NCBI GenBank assembly: GCA_041688215.1
Contig: JBDNIO010000120.1
Span: 1 to 13,502, forward strand
Length of the DNA: 13,502 bases
Reading direction: 5' to 3'
Source of the DNA: JBDNIO01 sp041688215
Lineage (GTDB): Bacteria > Pseudomonadota > Gammaproteobacteria > Nevskiales > Salinisphaeraceae
In this document: one piece after another, positions 1 to 5,854 of the stretch
Numbering within the stretch: position 1 is the stretch's first letter
How the letters are laid out: each line of letters starts with the position of its first letter
Made by a program: the position numbers and the translations under genes
Notes under the pieces: model-generated
Databases searched by the model: none
Seen by the model: only the letters and a program-made list of their open reading frames with translations
Told to the model about the DNA's origin: nothing

Positions 1-259
1 CAAGCAGTTCTACGGCACCAGCGAAAACGCAGTCAAGACACAAATCTGGTCCGCCGTGTGCGTTTATCTGCTCATCGCGATTGTCAAAAAAGAACTGCAA
101 CTTGAGTCTTCTCTCTACACTTTATTACAGATTTTGTCGGGCACTATTTTCGAGAAAACCTCGCTGTATCAAACCTTGGCGGGCTCCGGTTACAATAGCG
201 ATAATGACCAAAGCTATAACCAATTGAATTTGTTTGAGTTTTAACCTGACACTAGTGAC
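1..259 (+). mobile_element. IS4-family insertion sequence, left copy (3' end only)
   Basis: This is the terminal part of an insertion sequence: the end of its transposase gene followed by about 15 bp to the element end. The last 154 bp (106-259) recur as the reverse complement at 13349-13502 with only two substitutions (141 and 173). Identity stops abruptly after base 259 on this side and at base 13349 on the other, which defines the inner end of the element. The tip reads GTCACTAGTGTCAGG when read inward from the flank. The 5' part lies outside the window, so the other terminal repeat and target duplication cannot be checked. Confidence 0.85.
2..244 (+). CDS. IS4-family transposase, C-terminal fragment (5' end beyond window)
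   Basis: The open frame enters from the left edge in frame 2 and stops at TAA 242-244, giving about 80 residues. It begins KQFYGTSENAVKTQIW and continues through VCVYLLIAIVKKEL and LYTLLQILS. This is the typical C-terminus of DDE transposases of the IS4 family, after the catalytic Glu region, where the chain packs against the RNase H-like core. The catalytic residues are upstream and not visible. Compared with the copy at the right edge it carries two amino-acid changes (Gly for Val at codon 140-142, Thr for Ala at codon 173-175). The right copy has the more usual residues, so this copy appears to be the diverged one. Whether the full gene is intact cannot be judged here. Confidence 0.85.
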   Translation, partial: KQFYGTSENAVKTQIWSAVCVYLLIAIVKKELQLESSLYTLLQILSGTIFEKTSLYQTLAGSGYNSDNDQSYNQLNLFEF

Positions 260-281
260 GTCATCCATAGATTCAACTCCA

Positions 282-480
282 CGCCCCGTCAGTCAATCGG
301 CTTTCCCACAACAACGGGGGGCAAGCGCCAGGCTTGGGATATCCGATTTGCCGCTGGGTCGGCATCACCTGTCTTGCCAGTGGGGCATTGCTCGATGCCG
401 CCACGGGTCGTTTCAAGGGCAAAGGCGCCAGCGAACAAGTCTTGCTCAGAGACATCCTGGATACCTTTGAGACGGGGTAG
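282..480 (+). pseudogene. decayed IS4-family transposase fragment (internal part, frameshifted)
   Basis: Two reading frames joined at about base 331 give a recognisable piece of the DDE domain of an IS4-type transposase. The first frame yields PVSQSAFPQQRGASARLG. After removal of one base in the GGG at about 329-331, the second yields GYPICRWVGITCLASGALLD, then a stretch with RFKGKGASEQVLLRDILDTF. This resembles the conserved core that follows the first catalytic Asp in the family (the SGALLDAA...GKG..E..LLR pattern). There is no start, both ends are missing, and a stop follows at 478-480. It is a different element from the flanking IS copies. A MITE-like element is inserted at its 3' edge. 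Confidence 0.7.
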
Positions 481-484
481 AACC
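475..484. repeat. left copy of 10-bp target-site duplication (GGGTAGAACC)
   Basis: It is identical to 619-628 and directly abuts the MITE-like element. The two copies mark the insertion point next to the remnant transposase. Confidence 0.75.
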
Positions 485-618
485 TGAATGGCACTTACTT
501 TAGCGTTAAGTATCAAGTTGGCACGCGCTCATGCGCCCCTCGTCAGTGATTCCATTGCTGTAGGGCAAGACTGCGTCTTGCCCTACAAATTAAATTTACC
601 TTAAGGTAAGTGCCATTC
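485..618. mobile_element. MITE-like element with terminal inverted repeats and target duplication
   Basis: This is a 134-bp non-coding element. Its ends are a perfect 13-bp inverted repeat: GAATGGCACTTAC at 486-498 and its reverse complement at 606-618. It is flanked by a 10-bp direct repeat GGGTAGAACC at 475-484 and 619-628, as expected for a target-site duplication. Inside, at 560-586, a perfect 12-bp stem with a 3-base loop (GTAGGGCAAGAC, TGC, GTCTTGCCCTAC) is present. It has no coding capacity, so it must be mobilised in trans. The duplication length fits IS4-family transposases. That parentage is an inference. Confidence 0.8.
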
Positions 619-628
619 GGGTAGAACC
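619..628. repeat. right copy of 10-bp target-site duplication (GGGTAGAACC)
   Basis: It is identical to 475-484 on the far side of the MITE-like element. The base beyond each copy differs (T at 485, C at 629), so the duplication is 10 bp. Confidence 0.75.
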
Positions 629-674
629 CGCTTTCGTCCGGGGTTGCATCGAAGGACAACGATCACGGTGGCGA

Positions 675-1823
675 CTATCGGTGCCATGTTATGCGGAATC
701 CGGCCATGACGTCATTCTCGGTGCCGTAAGTGCCCGGCGTCAGCCCGTTTTCTGCAGCCGAGATGGTTCGGTCGGTGCTGGTCGAATAGCCGCCGATAAA
801 GCCCAGACTCAGGGTTTCGTAACGAATCTCATAGCCAGCCATGACCATAAAATCGCGAGTATCGAATAGGTAGGGTCGCACCGCCTCACGATCGATCATC
901 CAGGGCTCGTAACTAAAACTGAGCCGCAGAAAGGAGTTCGGTACCACTTCGTGTTCTAGACCGAGCCCCCAGCGGATACGCCCGCGGGCGCTGCCAATGA
1001 ACGGCTGATTCAGGGCGGTGGTTTTGTCCCATTTGATGTCGCCGTTTTCGAATTGCCCGTAGTCGGTCCATTTCATCTGCGCAAGCAGGTTGGTTTTAGG
1101 GGTCCACTGGAAGGCGGCGCCGGCGGTCACGCTTTGTGGCGTATGCAGATTGTGTTCCACTCCCTGTTTTTGACCGTTAACTTCGCCGGAGCCGTCCATA
1201 TCCACCAAGCCGGGTGACTGGTAAGCCAGTCCCAACGATAGGTCATCGGAGAGGTCGTAGACCAAGCCTAGCGTACCTACGATGCCGAAGCCGTCAATAT
1301 CAAATTCGGCATTGCCGAGCGGCGTGGGTGCCTGGAATTGTTGTTTGCCATAGCGCGGTGTCAATTGCATACCAACACGCAGGTCTTTAGTGAGTTGCCG
1401 ACCAATGACAAAGCCAAGGTTCAGTACGGTGAGCTTGCCCATTAAGCGCGAGGGAACGCCGTTGCCGGGGTCAGCGCTGAAATCGAAGGCGGTGCCCACA
1501 GAGCCGTAGGCGGCTACGCTCATTTTCCAGCCGCTCCAGTCACCTAGTCCGTACCAAAAGTTCACCAGTACTGGCGTTTTACTGCTTGTGTGGTTGTAGC
1601 CCATGCCGTTGTCGTAGTGCGCAGTAAAGTTCATGGCGGCCACGGCGAACATGGTTTGATCAGCAGTTTCGCTGACGACGCCAGCCGGATTGATATATTG
1701 GGCACTACCGGCGTCATTCGGCGATGCCACTGTGTTGCCGGATAGATCGCCGTCCCGGCCCGCAGTATGCGGCGCTACAATGAACGATGCGAATGCGCTA
1801 GGTGCGCCAAGTGCTAGCATCAA
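675..1823 (-). CDS. FadL/OMPP1/TodX-family outer-membrane transport protein
   Basis: The product is an outer-membrane beta-barrel of the FadL family, which lets hydrophobic compounds (long-chain fatty acids, alkanes, aromatics) cross the outer membrane. Features seen: N-terminal plug-like region with NDAGSAQYINPAGV (family pattern: Asn-Pro-Ala after a hydrophobic signal), alternating beta-strand pattern throughout, and a final strand MAGFRITWHR. Length is about 382 residues from the TTG at 1823, with an ATG right behind it at 1820. The start is doubtful. A full signal peptide (KTVRYFGLTLFLMLALGAPSAFA) is encoded if translation begins at 1859, six bases after an AGGGAG ribosome site, but that codon is GTT. 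From 1820 the signal sequence would lack its basic and hydrophobic parts. It lies downstream of alkB and the rubredoxin on the same strand, after a 342-bp gap, which suggests hydrocarbon uptake. Substrate is inferred from context. Confidence 0.88.
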   Translation of the reverse strand: MMLALGAPSAFASFIVAPHTAGRDGDLSGNTVASPNDAGSAQYINPAGVVSETADQTMFAVAAMNFTAHYDNGMGYNHTSSKTPVLVNFWYGLGDWSGWKMSVAAYGSVGTAFDFSADPGNGVPSRLMGKLTVLNLGFVIGRQLTKDLRVGMQLTPRYGKQQFQAPTPLGNAEFDIDGFGIVGTLGLVYDLSDDLSLGLAYQSPGLVDMDGSGEVNGQKQGVEHNLHTPQSVTAGAAFQWTPKTNLLAQMKWTDYGQFENGDIKWDKTTALNQPFIGSARGRIRWGLGLEHEVVPNSFLRLSFSYEPWMIDREAVRPYLFDTRDFMVMAGYEIRYETLSLGFIGGYSTSTDRTISAAENGLTPGTYGTENDVMAGFRITWHR

Positions 1824-1865
1824 GAATAATGTCAGCCCAAAGTATCTTACTGTCTTAACGTGTAT

Positions 1866-1871
1866 CTCCCT
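1866..1871 (-). promoter_or_regulatory. ribosome binding site (AGGGAG) of the porin gene, pointing to a GTT codon
   Basis: On the - strand AGGGAG sits six bases before GTT (1859-1857). An in-frame TAA lies just upstream (codon overlapping 1872-1874). From that GTT the frame encodes a textbook signal peptide. The position argues that the ancestral start was GTG or ATG here. Confidence 0.5.
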
Positions 1872-1903
1872 TTAGTAATGTCGGCGTGATGGAGCCGGCC
1901 GGA

Positions 1904-1918
1904 TTCAATGGCATTGAA
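1904..1918. promoter_or_regulatory. 15-bp perfect palindrome upstream of the porin gene (possible operator)
   Basis: TTCAATG, G, CATTGAA is a perfect 7+1+7 palindrome centred 52 bp before the expected start of the FadL-type gene. The 8-bp palindrome CCGGCCGG (1895-1902) is next to it. Size and location suit a dimeric repressor or activator. No regulator is identified. It may also be chance. Confidence 0.35.
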
Positions 1919-2165
1919 CAGGCACGCAGCACCTGCTCTATTACAGATAATCGATCATTGTCTATATCGCCTTAAAAAACCTCTCAATCCAGTATCCATT
2001 GTGGGTCTTTCCCATGGCGCGAGCCATGCCCCGGTAATGCTGCCAGAAGCAAGTAAGGACCTACGTGGTATAGCAAACGTGCTAAGTCGTTTGGCGAGCT
2101 GCAGATGCGAACGCTGGCTGGACCACAGTCCATCGATTTTCAGCATAACCTTTCGGGTGAAAACT

Positions 2166-2360
2166 TTATTCACCGCCCGCGCTCCTACGCGGGTCCTCTA
2201 CAGGCGAGAAGTCGGCTTTATCACGGACGGCACAATCCGGGCAAAACCATTCCTCGGGAATAGCGGCCCATTGGGTGCCTGGCGAAAAGCCTTCGTCTGG
2301 CTCGCCAACCTCTTCGTCATAAATATATCCGCACGCGGGGCATTCATATTGATGTGTCAT
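2166..2360 (-). CDS. rubredoxin (electron carrier for alkane hydroxylase)
   Basis: This small iron protein carries single electrons from an NAD(P)H-dependent reductase to the di-iron centre of AlkB. It is 64 residues and binds one Fe by four cysteines: Cys7 and Cys10 in CPACGYIYD, Cys40 and Cys43 in FCPDCAV. The PGTQWAAIPEEWFCPDC segment is the classical rubredoxin core. The start ATG (2360) follows GAGGAG by nine bases. It lies 62 bp behind alkB on the same strand, so the two are almost certainly co-transcribed. Two oddities: the glycine after the second CxxC is Ala44, and the following loop (VRDKADF) is one residue longer than usual and contains an Arg. That feature has been linked to rubredoxins that do not serve AlkB. 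No rubredoxin reductase is in the window. Confidence 0.95.
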   Translation of the reverse strand: MTHQYECPACGYIYDEEVGEPDEGFSPGTQWAAIPEEWFCPDCAVRDKADFSPVEDPRRSAGGE

Positions 2361-2422
2361 GACGTTCTACTCCTCAAACATCTTGCAACCGGAACGCTAC
2401 GAGTTCGGGTTCTACCCCGTTT

Positions 2423-3592
2423 TTACAGCGCATACCGCTGTACGATTTTATCGCGCTTGGCGGGGTCGATGTTCGCCAGTAGCACGTCGCCGTCATAGGC
2501 GTCCAGGACCCGAGGATTCATGACCGCCTCCCACAGCGGGGGTATCAATGACAATGCGTACATCCCCGGATAGCCGGATGGCAATGTCGGCGCATCATCG
2601 AAGTTGCGCAGCGATTGGTAGCGCCGGGTGGGCCAAGCATGATGGTCCGAGTGCCTCTGAAGATGGAACAGGATCAAGTTCGAGAACAAATGGTTGCTAT
2701 TCCATGAGTGATGCGGCTTACACCGCTCATACCGGCCACCATCGGCCTCTTTTTGTCTGAGTAGACCGTAGTGCTCGATATAATTGGCACTGGTTAAAAA
2801 CCAATAACCCCCTGCCATCGACATCAGCAGATAGGGCACCACAATCGGGCCGAAAAACGCGATCAGCGCAGCATAGAAGACAACGGTGATCACAAGCGGC
2901 TGCAAGAACTCATTGTTGGTGCTCCACGTGCTCTCACCCTTGCGTCCAAGACGCTGCTTCTCCGTATTCCATGCACGCGCAAACGCACCCGGAATTTCCC
3001 GCATGGCAAAACGATAGATGCTTTCGCCCATCCGCGCGGATGCTGGATCCTCCGGCGTGGCAACATCCTTGTGATGCCCCTTGTTGTGCTCGGTATGGAA
3101 GTGTCCATAACCGGTCACGGCCAAGCATATTTTTGAAAGATTACGCTCAAATTTGGGCTTCTTATGCCCGATTTCGTGGCCGGTATTGATGGCCAGCCCA
3201 TTGATGATACCCACCGACAGCGCCAGACCCAGGTAGTCAAACCAGCCCAGACCCATGCTCGCCACTGCCCAGGCACCCACGATCAGGACAAGGTAGTGCA
3301 GCGGCACCGTGATGTAGGTCAGGTAACGGTAGTATTTCTCCTTCTCGAGTCTCTCAATCGCCTCGGGGGGCGGATTATTCGGGTCGGAACCGAGCATCCA
3401 ATCAATCACCGGTATCATAAAGTACCAGAAGACGAAAGTGAACCAGACGAATGACCCGATGCCCGTGATATAGGCTAGATAAACGCTGAAAACCGGCGCC
3501 AATACCCAGACCGGCGATAAAAGCCAGAAGTAGCGCTTTTTGTCCCGGTAGGTGTCTGTGACACCGTCACTGATGGTGTTTGCATCACTCAT
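2423..3592 (-). CDS. alkB: alkane 1-monooxygenase (membrane non-haem di-iron AlkB)
   Basis: The enzyme hydroxylates the terminal carbon of n-alkanes to 1-alkanols with O2 and electrons from rubredoxin, in the cytoplasmic membrane. It has 389 residues and all diagnostic histidine motifs: HEIGHKK (139-145), EHNKGHH (168-174), the AlkB-specific NYIEHYGL (270-277) and LQRHSDHHAWP (311-321). Several hydrophobic helices lie between (about 24-45, 48-66, 93-113, 118-136, 233-265). Length is normal for the family. I chose ATG 3592 because AGGAGG lies nine bases upstream. A TTG at 3598 is in frame but too close to it. It is the first gene of alkB-rubredoxin(-porin). The leader holds a nested inverted repeat (3627-3679) that could be an operator or RNA hairpin. 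The protein family is certain; chain-length preference cannot be read reliably from sequence. Confidence 0.97.
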   Translation of the reverse strand: MSDANTISDGVTDTYRDKKRYFWLLSPVWVLAPVFSVYLAYITGIGSFVWFTFVFWYFMIPVIDWMLGSDPNNPPPEAIERLEKEKYYRYLTYITVPLHYLVLIVGAWAVASMGLGWFDYLGLALSVGIINGLAINTGHEIGHKKPKFERNLSKICLAVTGYGHFHTEHNKGHHKDVATPEDPASARMGESIYRFAMREIPGAFARAWNTEKQRLGRKGESTWSTNNEFLQPLVITVVFYAALIAFFGPIVVPYLLMSMAGGYWFLTSANYIEHYGLLRQKEADGGRYERCKPHHSWNSNHLFSNLILFHLQRHSDHHAWPTRRYQSLRNFDDAPTLPSGYPGMYALSLIPPLWEAVMNPRVLDAYDGDVLLANIDPAKRDKIVQRYAL

Positions 3593-3601
3593 AGTCAATC
3601 C

Positions 3602-3607
3602 CCTCCT
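3602..3607 (-). promoter_or_regulatory. strong ribosome binding site of alkB (AGGAGG)
   Basis: It is a perfect AGGAGG on the - strand, nine bases before ATG 3592 and only three before the alternative TTG 3598. It decides in favour of the ATG. Confidence 0.75.
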
Positions 3608-3626
3608 GTTTGGGGTGCTGATTCTC

Positions 3627-3679
3627 CGAGCACGCCCACATACGCGACCATCTTAAGTCGCCAACAAAGACCGTGCTCG
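3627..3679 (-). promoter_or_regulatory. nested inverted repeat in the alkB leader (operator or RNA hairpin)
   Basis: The outer arms CGAGCACG (3627-3634) and CGTGCTCG (3672-3679) are perfect complements. The inner arms GCGAC (3644-3648) and GTCGC (3657-3661) share nearly the same centre (3653 versus 3652.5). The structure ends 35 bp before the start codon. A shared centre favours either a folded 5' leader or two nested operator half-site pairs. No regulator is encoded nearby. Confidence 0.4.
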
Positions 3680-3817
3680 ACCTTTGAACGCTATTACAAC
3701 CGTAAAAGAATGACTCCACACCTCTCGAAAGGTAGGTTTTGGAAGCCAATAGGCTAGCGAAAAATCTTTGCGAAAGCCCCTGGAGCGGGCCGCTGACACG
3801 GCGACGGGTCTAATCAG

Positions 3818-3858
3818 AGTGTGAATACTCCACCGGCTAAAGCCGGTGGCTTCGGGTT
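3818..3858 (-). repeat. IS200/IS605-type end hairpin (remnant)
   Basis: A perfect hairpin, CCACCGGCT (3830-3838), AA, AGCCGGTGG (3841-3849), is followed on the - strand by a GAGTATTCACA-like tail. On the - strand the frame reads NPKPPALAGGVFTL. That is the familiar translated tail at the tnpB end of IS200/IS605 elements, where the sub-terminal hairpin is bound by the Y1 transposase. No tnpA or tnpB body is present, so this is a left-over end or a stand-alone repeat. Confidence 0.5.
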
Positions 3859-3859
3859 A

Positions 3860-3885
3860 CGGCCCCTAAAATAATTTAAGGGCCG
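3860..3885. terminator. GC-stem hairpin with A/T-rich interior
   Basis: CGGCCC (3860-3865) pairs with GGGCCG (3880-3885), and TAAA (3867-3870) pairs with TTTA (3875-3878) inside. It lacks a clear U-run, so terminator activity is uncertain. It may be part of the IS-end debris. Confidence 0.3.
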
Positions 3886-3934
3886 GATACGGTCGGCCGA
3901 CTTCCCTCGCCCCTCTTGCGGGGAGAGGGTTGAG

Positions 3935-4433
3935 ATGCTCAAGCCCCCGAAAGTGCAATCGCTACCCGATGTACTGAGCCTCGACGAGATCGCGCGGATT
4001 ATTCTGGCCACCCGCGAGCGGCATTATCAAACCTTCTGGTTGACCGCCTACAGTATGGGACTGCGTCTGGGCGAGACGCTCAACCTGCGTCTGGGCGACA
4101 TCGATGCCCCCGCGCGCCCAGGGGCATGTGCGGGCCGGCAAAGGCCGCAAGGATCGATTCGTGGTGCTGCCCAGGCTGACCTTGAATTGCTTGCGGCGCT
4201 ACTGGTGCGATCATCGGCATCCGGCACTGTTGTTTCCAGGGCGTGCACTCATCGGGCGTCCAGCGACCGGGGTGATGGATCGCGGCAGCACGCAAAAAGC
4301 CTTTCGCCGGGTGGTGGCGGACTGTGGCATCCAAAAGAAAGTGTCGATCCACAGCCTGCGCCACGCCTGCGCCACCCATCTGATCGAAGTCGGTCTGAAC
4401 CTGCGCCAGAACCTACGCCAGAGCCGGTCATGA
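3935..4433 (+). pseudogene. tyrosine recombinase (phage-integrase family), truncated and frameshifted
   Basis: The catalytic half of a tyrosine recombinase is spread over two frames. The first frame (3935 to about 4105) gives LPDVLSLDEIARIILATRER and then YSMGLRLGETLNLRLGDID, with the first catalytic Arg in GLRLGE. The second frame (about 4104-4433) gives GKGRKDRFVVLP, the strand with the catalytic Lys, and HSLRHACATHLIEVG, with the HxxR box. The shift lies in the C-rich run near 4104-4115. The N-terminal core-binding domain is missing, as is everything after GLNLR, including the LGH box and the tyrosine nucleophile. A short duplication (CGCCAGA at 4403 and 4416) sits at the break. It cannot encode an active recombinase. 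Similar recombinases often accompany IS91-type elements, but no Y1 transposase is recognisable here. Confidence 0.8.
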
Positions 4434-4494
4434 GTCCCGCCAATGGAAATCTGCGCCTGGCGGATCTGTTCGAGCTCGGACGCCCGGCCCTGAT

Positions 4495-4752
4495 GGCGCG
4501 CTGCGGAATCTCTCACAATCGCTTGCCCGCGAATATGGCTCGCAGGCTGTGCACATCGCGCATATAGTGGTGGACGGCATCATCAACAGCCAGCGCGCCA
4601 AGCAGTATTTTCCGGATCACATGAACAGCCTGGGCGAGGACGGCGCGCTGTCAACCGACGCCATCGCGGATGCCTTTGTCTACATCCATAACCAGGACAG
4701 AACAGCGTGGACCCACGAACTGGACCTGCGGCCTTTTCGCGAGAATTGGTAG
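4495..4752 (+). pseudogene. short-chain dehydrogenase/reductase, C-terminal stub
   Basis: About 85 residues survive: GALRNLSQSLAREYGSQAVH, then HIVVDGIINSQR, and the ending TAWTHELDLRPFRENW with stop 4750-4752. In classical SDRs the ALR.L.QSLARE helix follows directly after the catalytic YxxxK, and an HELDLRP ending is known from one SDR subgroup. The Rossmann NAD(P)-binding half and the Tyr/Lys pair are gone, so the stub cannot be catalytic. The break lies where recombinase-associated sequence begins (about 4433-4494), pointing to insertion or deletion by the mobile element. It stops 31 bp before the expected start of the CmcJ-like gene, so the two probably formed an operon before the damage. 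Confidence 0.75.
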
Positions 4753-5782
4753 GTCTATCATCCAGCAAGCAAAGGCAGTCACCATCAGCAACTCAGCGGC
4801 AAACACCCAAAACGATAGCCACACCCACGGTTTCTTCAACTATCTGAATAGCGCTACCGAGTCGTCGCTATACCGCAACGGCAAGGTGCTGATGCGCCGG
4901 GATCCAGACGGCAACGACGACGGTATGCAAGGCGTCGTGAGCAACCGGCGGGAAATGGCCATCTACAACGGCCGCAGCTTCCCGGGCGACCAACGCAGGC
5001 AACTTGCAGGCAATGGTTTCGAATTACAGAGCCGGCCACTGGAACGCGCCAATCTCGATTTTCTTGATCAGACCCAGGTGGTACAGGACTATTACCCCGA
5101 ATGCGCCCGCGTTATCGAACAAGCCACCGGCGCACGAGCATTCGCCTTTGATCACAACGTGCGCTCAGCGCAGGACAAGCAAAGCGAAAAGCGTATTCAA
5201 GGCGGCCAACAGGTGCAGGAACCGCTACACCTCGTACACGGCGATTACACCCTTACCAGTGCACCGCAACGATTACGTGATCTGGCGCAGCCGCCCGGCG
5301 TGAATGACACGCTGCGAACCGTGCTAGGTGAAAACGAAACACTGGTTTCCAATGCAATGGTGCAACGTGCACTGGAGAATGGCGGCCGTTTTGCCATCGT
5401 CAATCTCTGGCGCAACATCGCCAACGAGCCTGTCGCCACACATCCGCTCGCGCTGTGCGATAGCCAGACCGTGCATCCCGAAGACCTGATCGTGTTCGAA
5501 ATCCACTATCAGGATCGCATCGGTGAAAACTATTTTGCGAAACACGCTGATCGTCATGCCTGGTATTACTTCCCCGAAATGACCCGTGACGAAGCGCTAT
5601 TGATCAAACAATGGGATTCGGCGGGTCCACTTGCACGCACCGATGGAAAACGGGGCGATGCCAGCGAAGGCGGCGGATCAAGCACTTTCAGTTTTCACAG
5701 CGCATTCGAAGACCCGGCCACCCCTCCAAATGCGCCGGATAGGAAAAGCATTGAAGTGCGCTGCATCGTTATCTATGACTAA
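4670..5782 (+). CDS. CmcJ/NvfI-family oxygenase (putative non-haem Fe(II)/2-oxoglutarate type)
   Basis: The family includes CmcJ of cephamycin biosynthesis and the fungal endoperoxide-forming NvfI; bacterial members are mostly uncharacterised oxidoreductases. Numbering from the expected start at 4784 (332 residues), I see FNYLNS (18-23), YNGRSF (61-66), YYPECARVIEQATGA (103-117), an HxD pair in VHGDYT (His152, Asp154), VNLWRNI (206-212), CDSQTVHPEDL, and SFHSAFEDP (His305) followed by EVRCIVIYD. The HxD...H set suits a facial iron triad, with Arg326 placed to hold a carboxylate. The start is problematic. A ribosome-like AAAGG and the natural N-terminus point to codon 4784, which is ATC. The only upstream standard start is ATG 4670, which would add 38 residues overlapping the SDR stub out of frame. 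Next genes: MDR oxidoreductase 72 bp downstream. Substrate unknown. Confidence 0.8.
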   Translation: MPLSTSITRTEQRGPTNWTCGLFARIGRSIIQQAKAVTISNSAANTQNDSHTHGFFNYLNSATESSLYRNGKVLMRRDPDGNDDGMQGVVSNRREMAIYNGRSFPGDQRRQLAGNGFELQSRPLERANLDFLDQTQVVQDYYPECARVIEQATGARAFAFDHNVRSAQDKQSEKRIQGGQQVQEPLHLVHGDYTLTSAPQRLRDLAQPPGVNDTLRTVLGENETLVSNAMVQRALENGGRFAIVNLWRNIANEPVATHPLALCDSQTVHPEDLIVFEIHYQDRIGENYFAKHADRHAWYYFPEMTRDEALLIKQWDSAGPLARTDGKRGDASEGGGSSTFSFHSAFEDPATPPNAPDRKSIEVRCIVIYD

Positions 5783-5854
5783 GCCGCGTTTCCGGCCTCA
5801 ATTTACCAGTCCATCGTTCGAACCATTCTGCAACTGAATTTACCAGGAGTAGCC

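Larger units (their letters stand above)
1824..2165. other. 342-bp intergenic region between the rubredoxin gene and the porin gene
   Basis: It holds the porin leader and ribosome site, the palindrome at 1904-1918, and a small hairpin at 2013-2028 (CATGGC, GCGA, GCCATG). No strong terminator follows the rubredoxin. A - strand frame from a GTG at 2173 that overlaps the rubredoxin stop runs about 72 codons, but it resembles nothing I know and has poor coding character. The long gap suggests the porin has its own promoter or that a gene has decayed here. Confidence 0.5.
3680..3934. other. intergenic region upstream of alkB, mostly mobile-element debris
   Basis: Bases 3680-3780 should contain the alkB promoter. 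I see no convincing -35/-10 pair there; TAATAG-like and TTTACG-like words occur on the - strand but are badly spaced. Bases 3815-3930 hold three hairpins (described separately or here): 3830-3849, 3860-3885, and an imperfect one around 3903-3929 in the CCCTCGCCCC/GGGGAGAGGG sequence. No gene is evident. Confidence 0.5.

Noticed and set aside
1955..2173. A 72-codon - strand frame starting at a GTG overlapping the rubredoxin stop
   Set aside because: There is no ribosome site, the composition is unlike a protein, and no similarity was recognised.
1908..2498. 196-codon + strand frame opposite the rubredoxin and the alkB end
   Set aside because: It is the antisense of genes with certain identity and shows no domain of its own.
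4430..4480. Possible start of an IS91-type transposase (MSPANGNLRLADLFE)
   Set aside because: Only about 15 residues, with no catalytic or zinc-binding motif. It is mentioned as a possibility but not listed as a gene.
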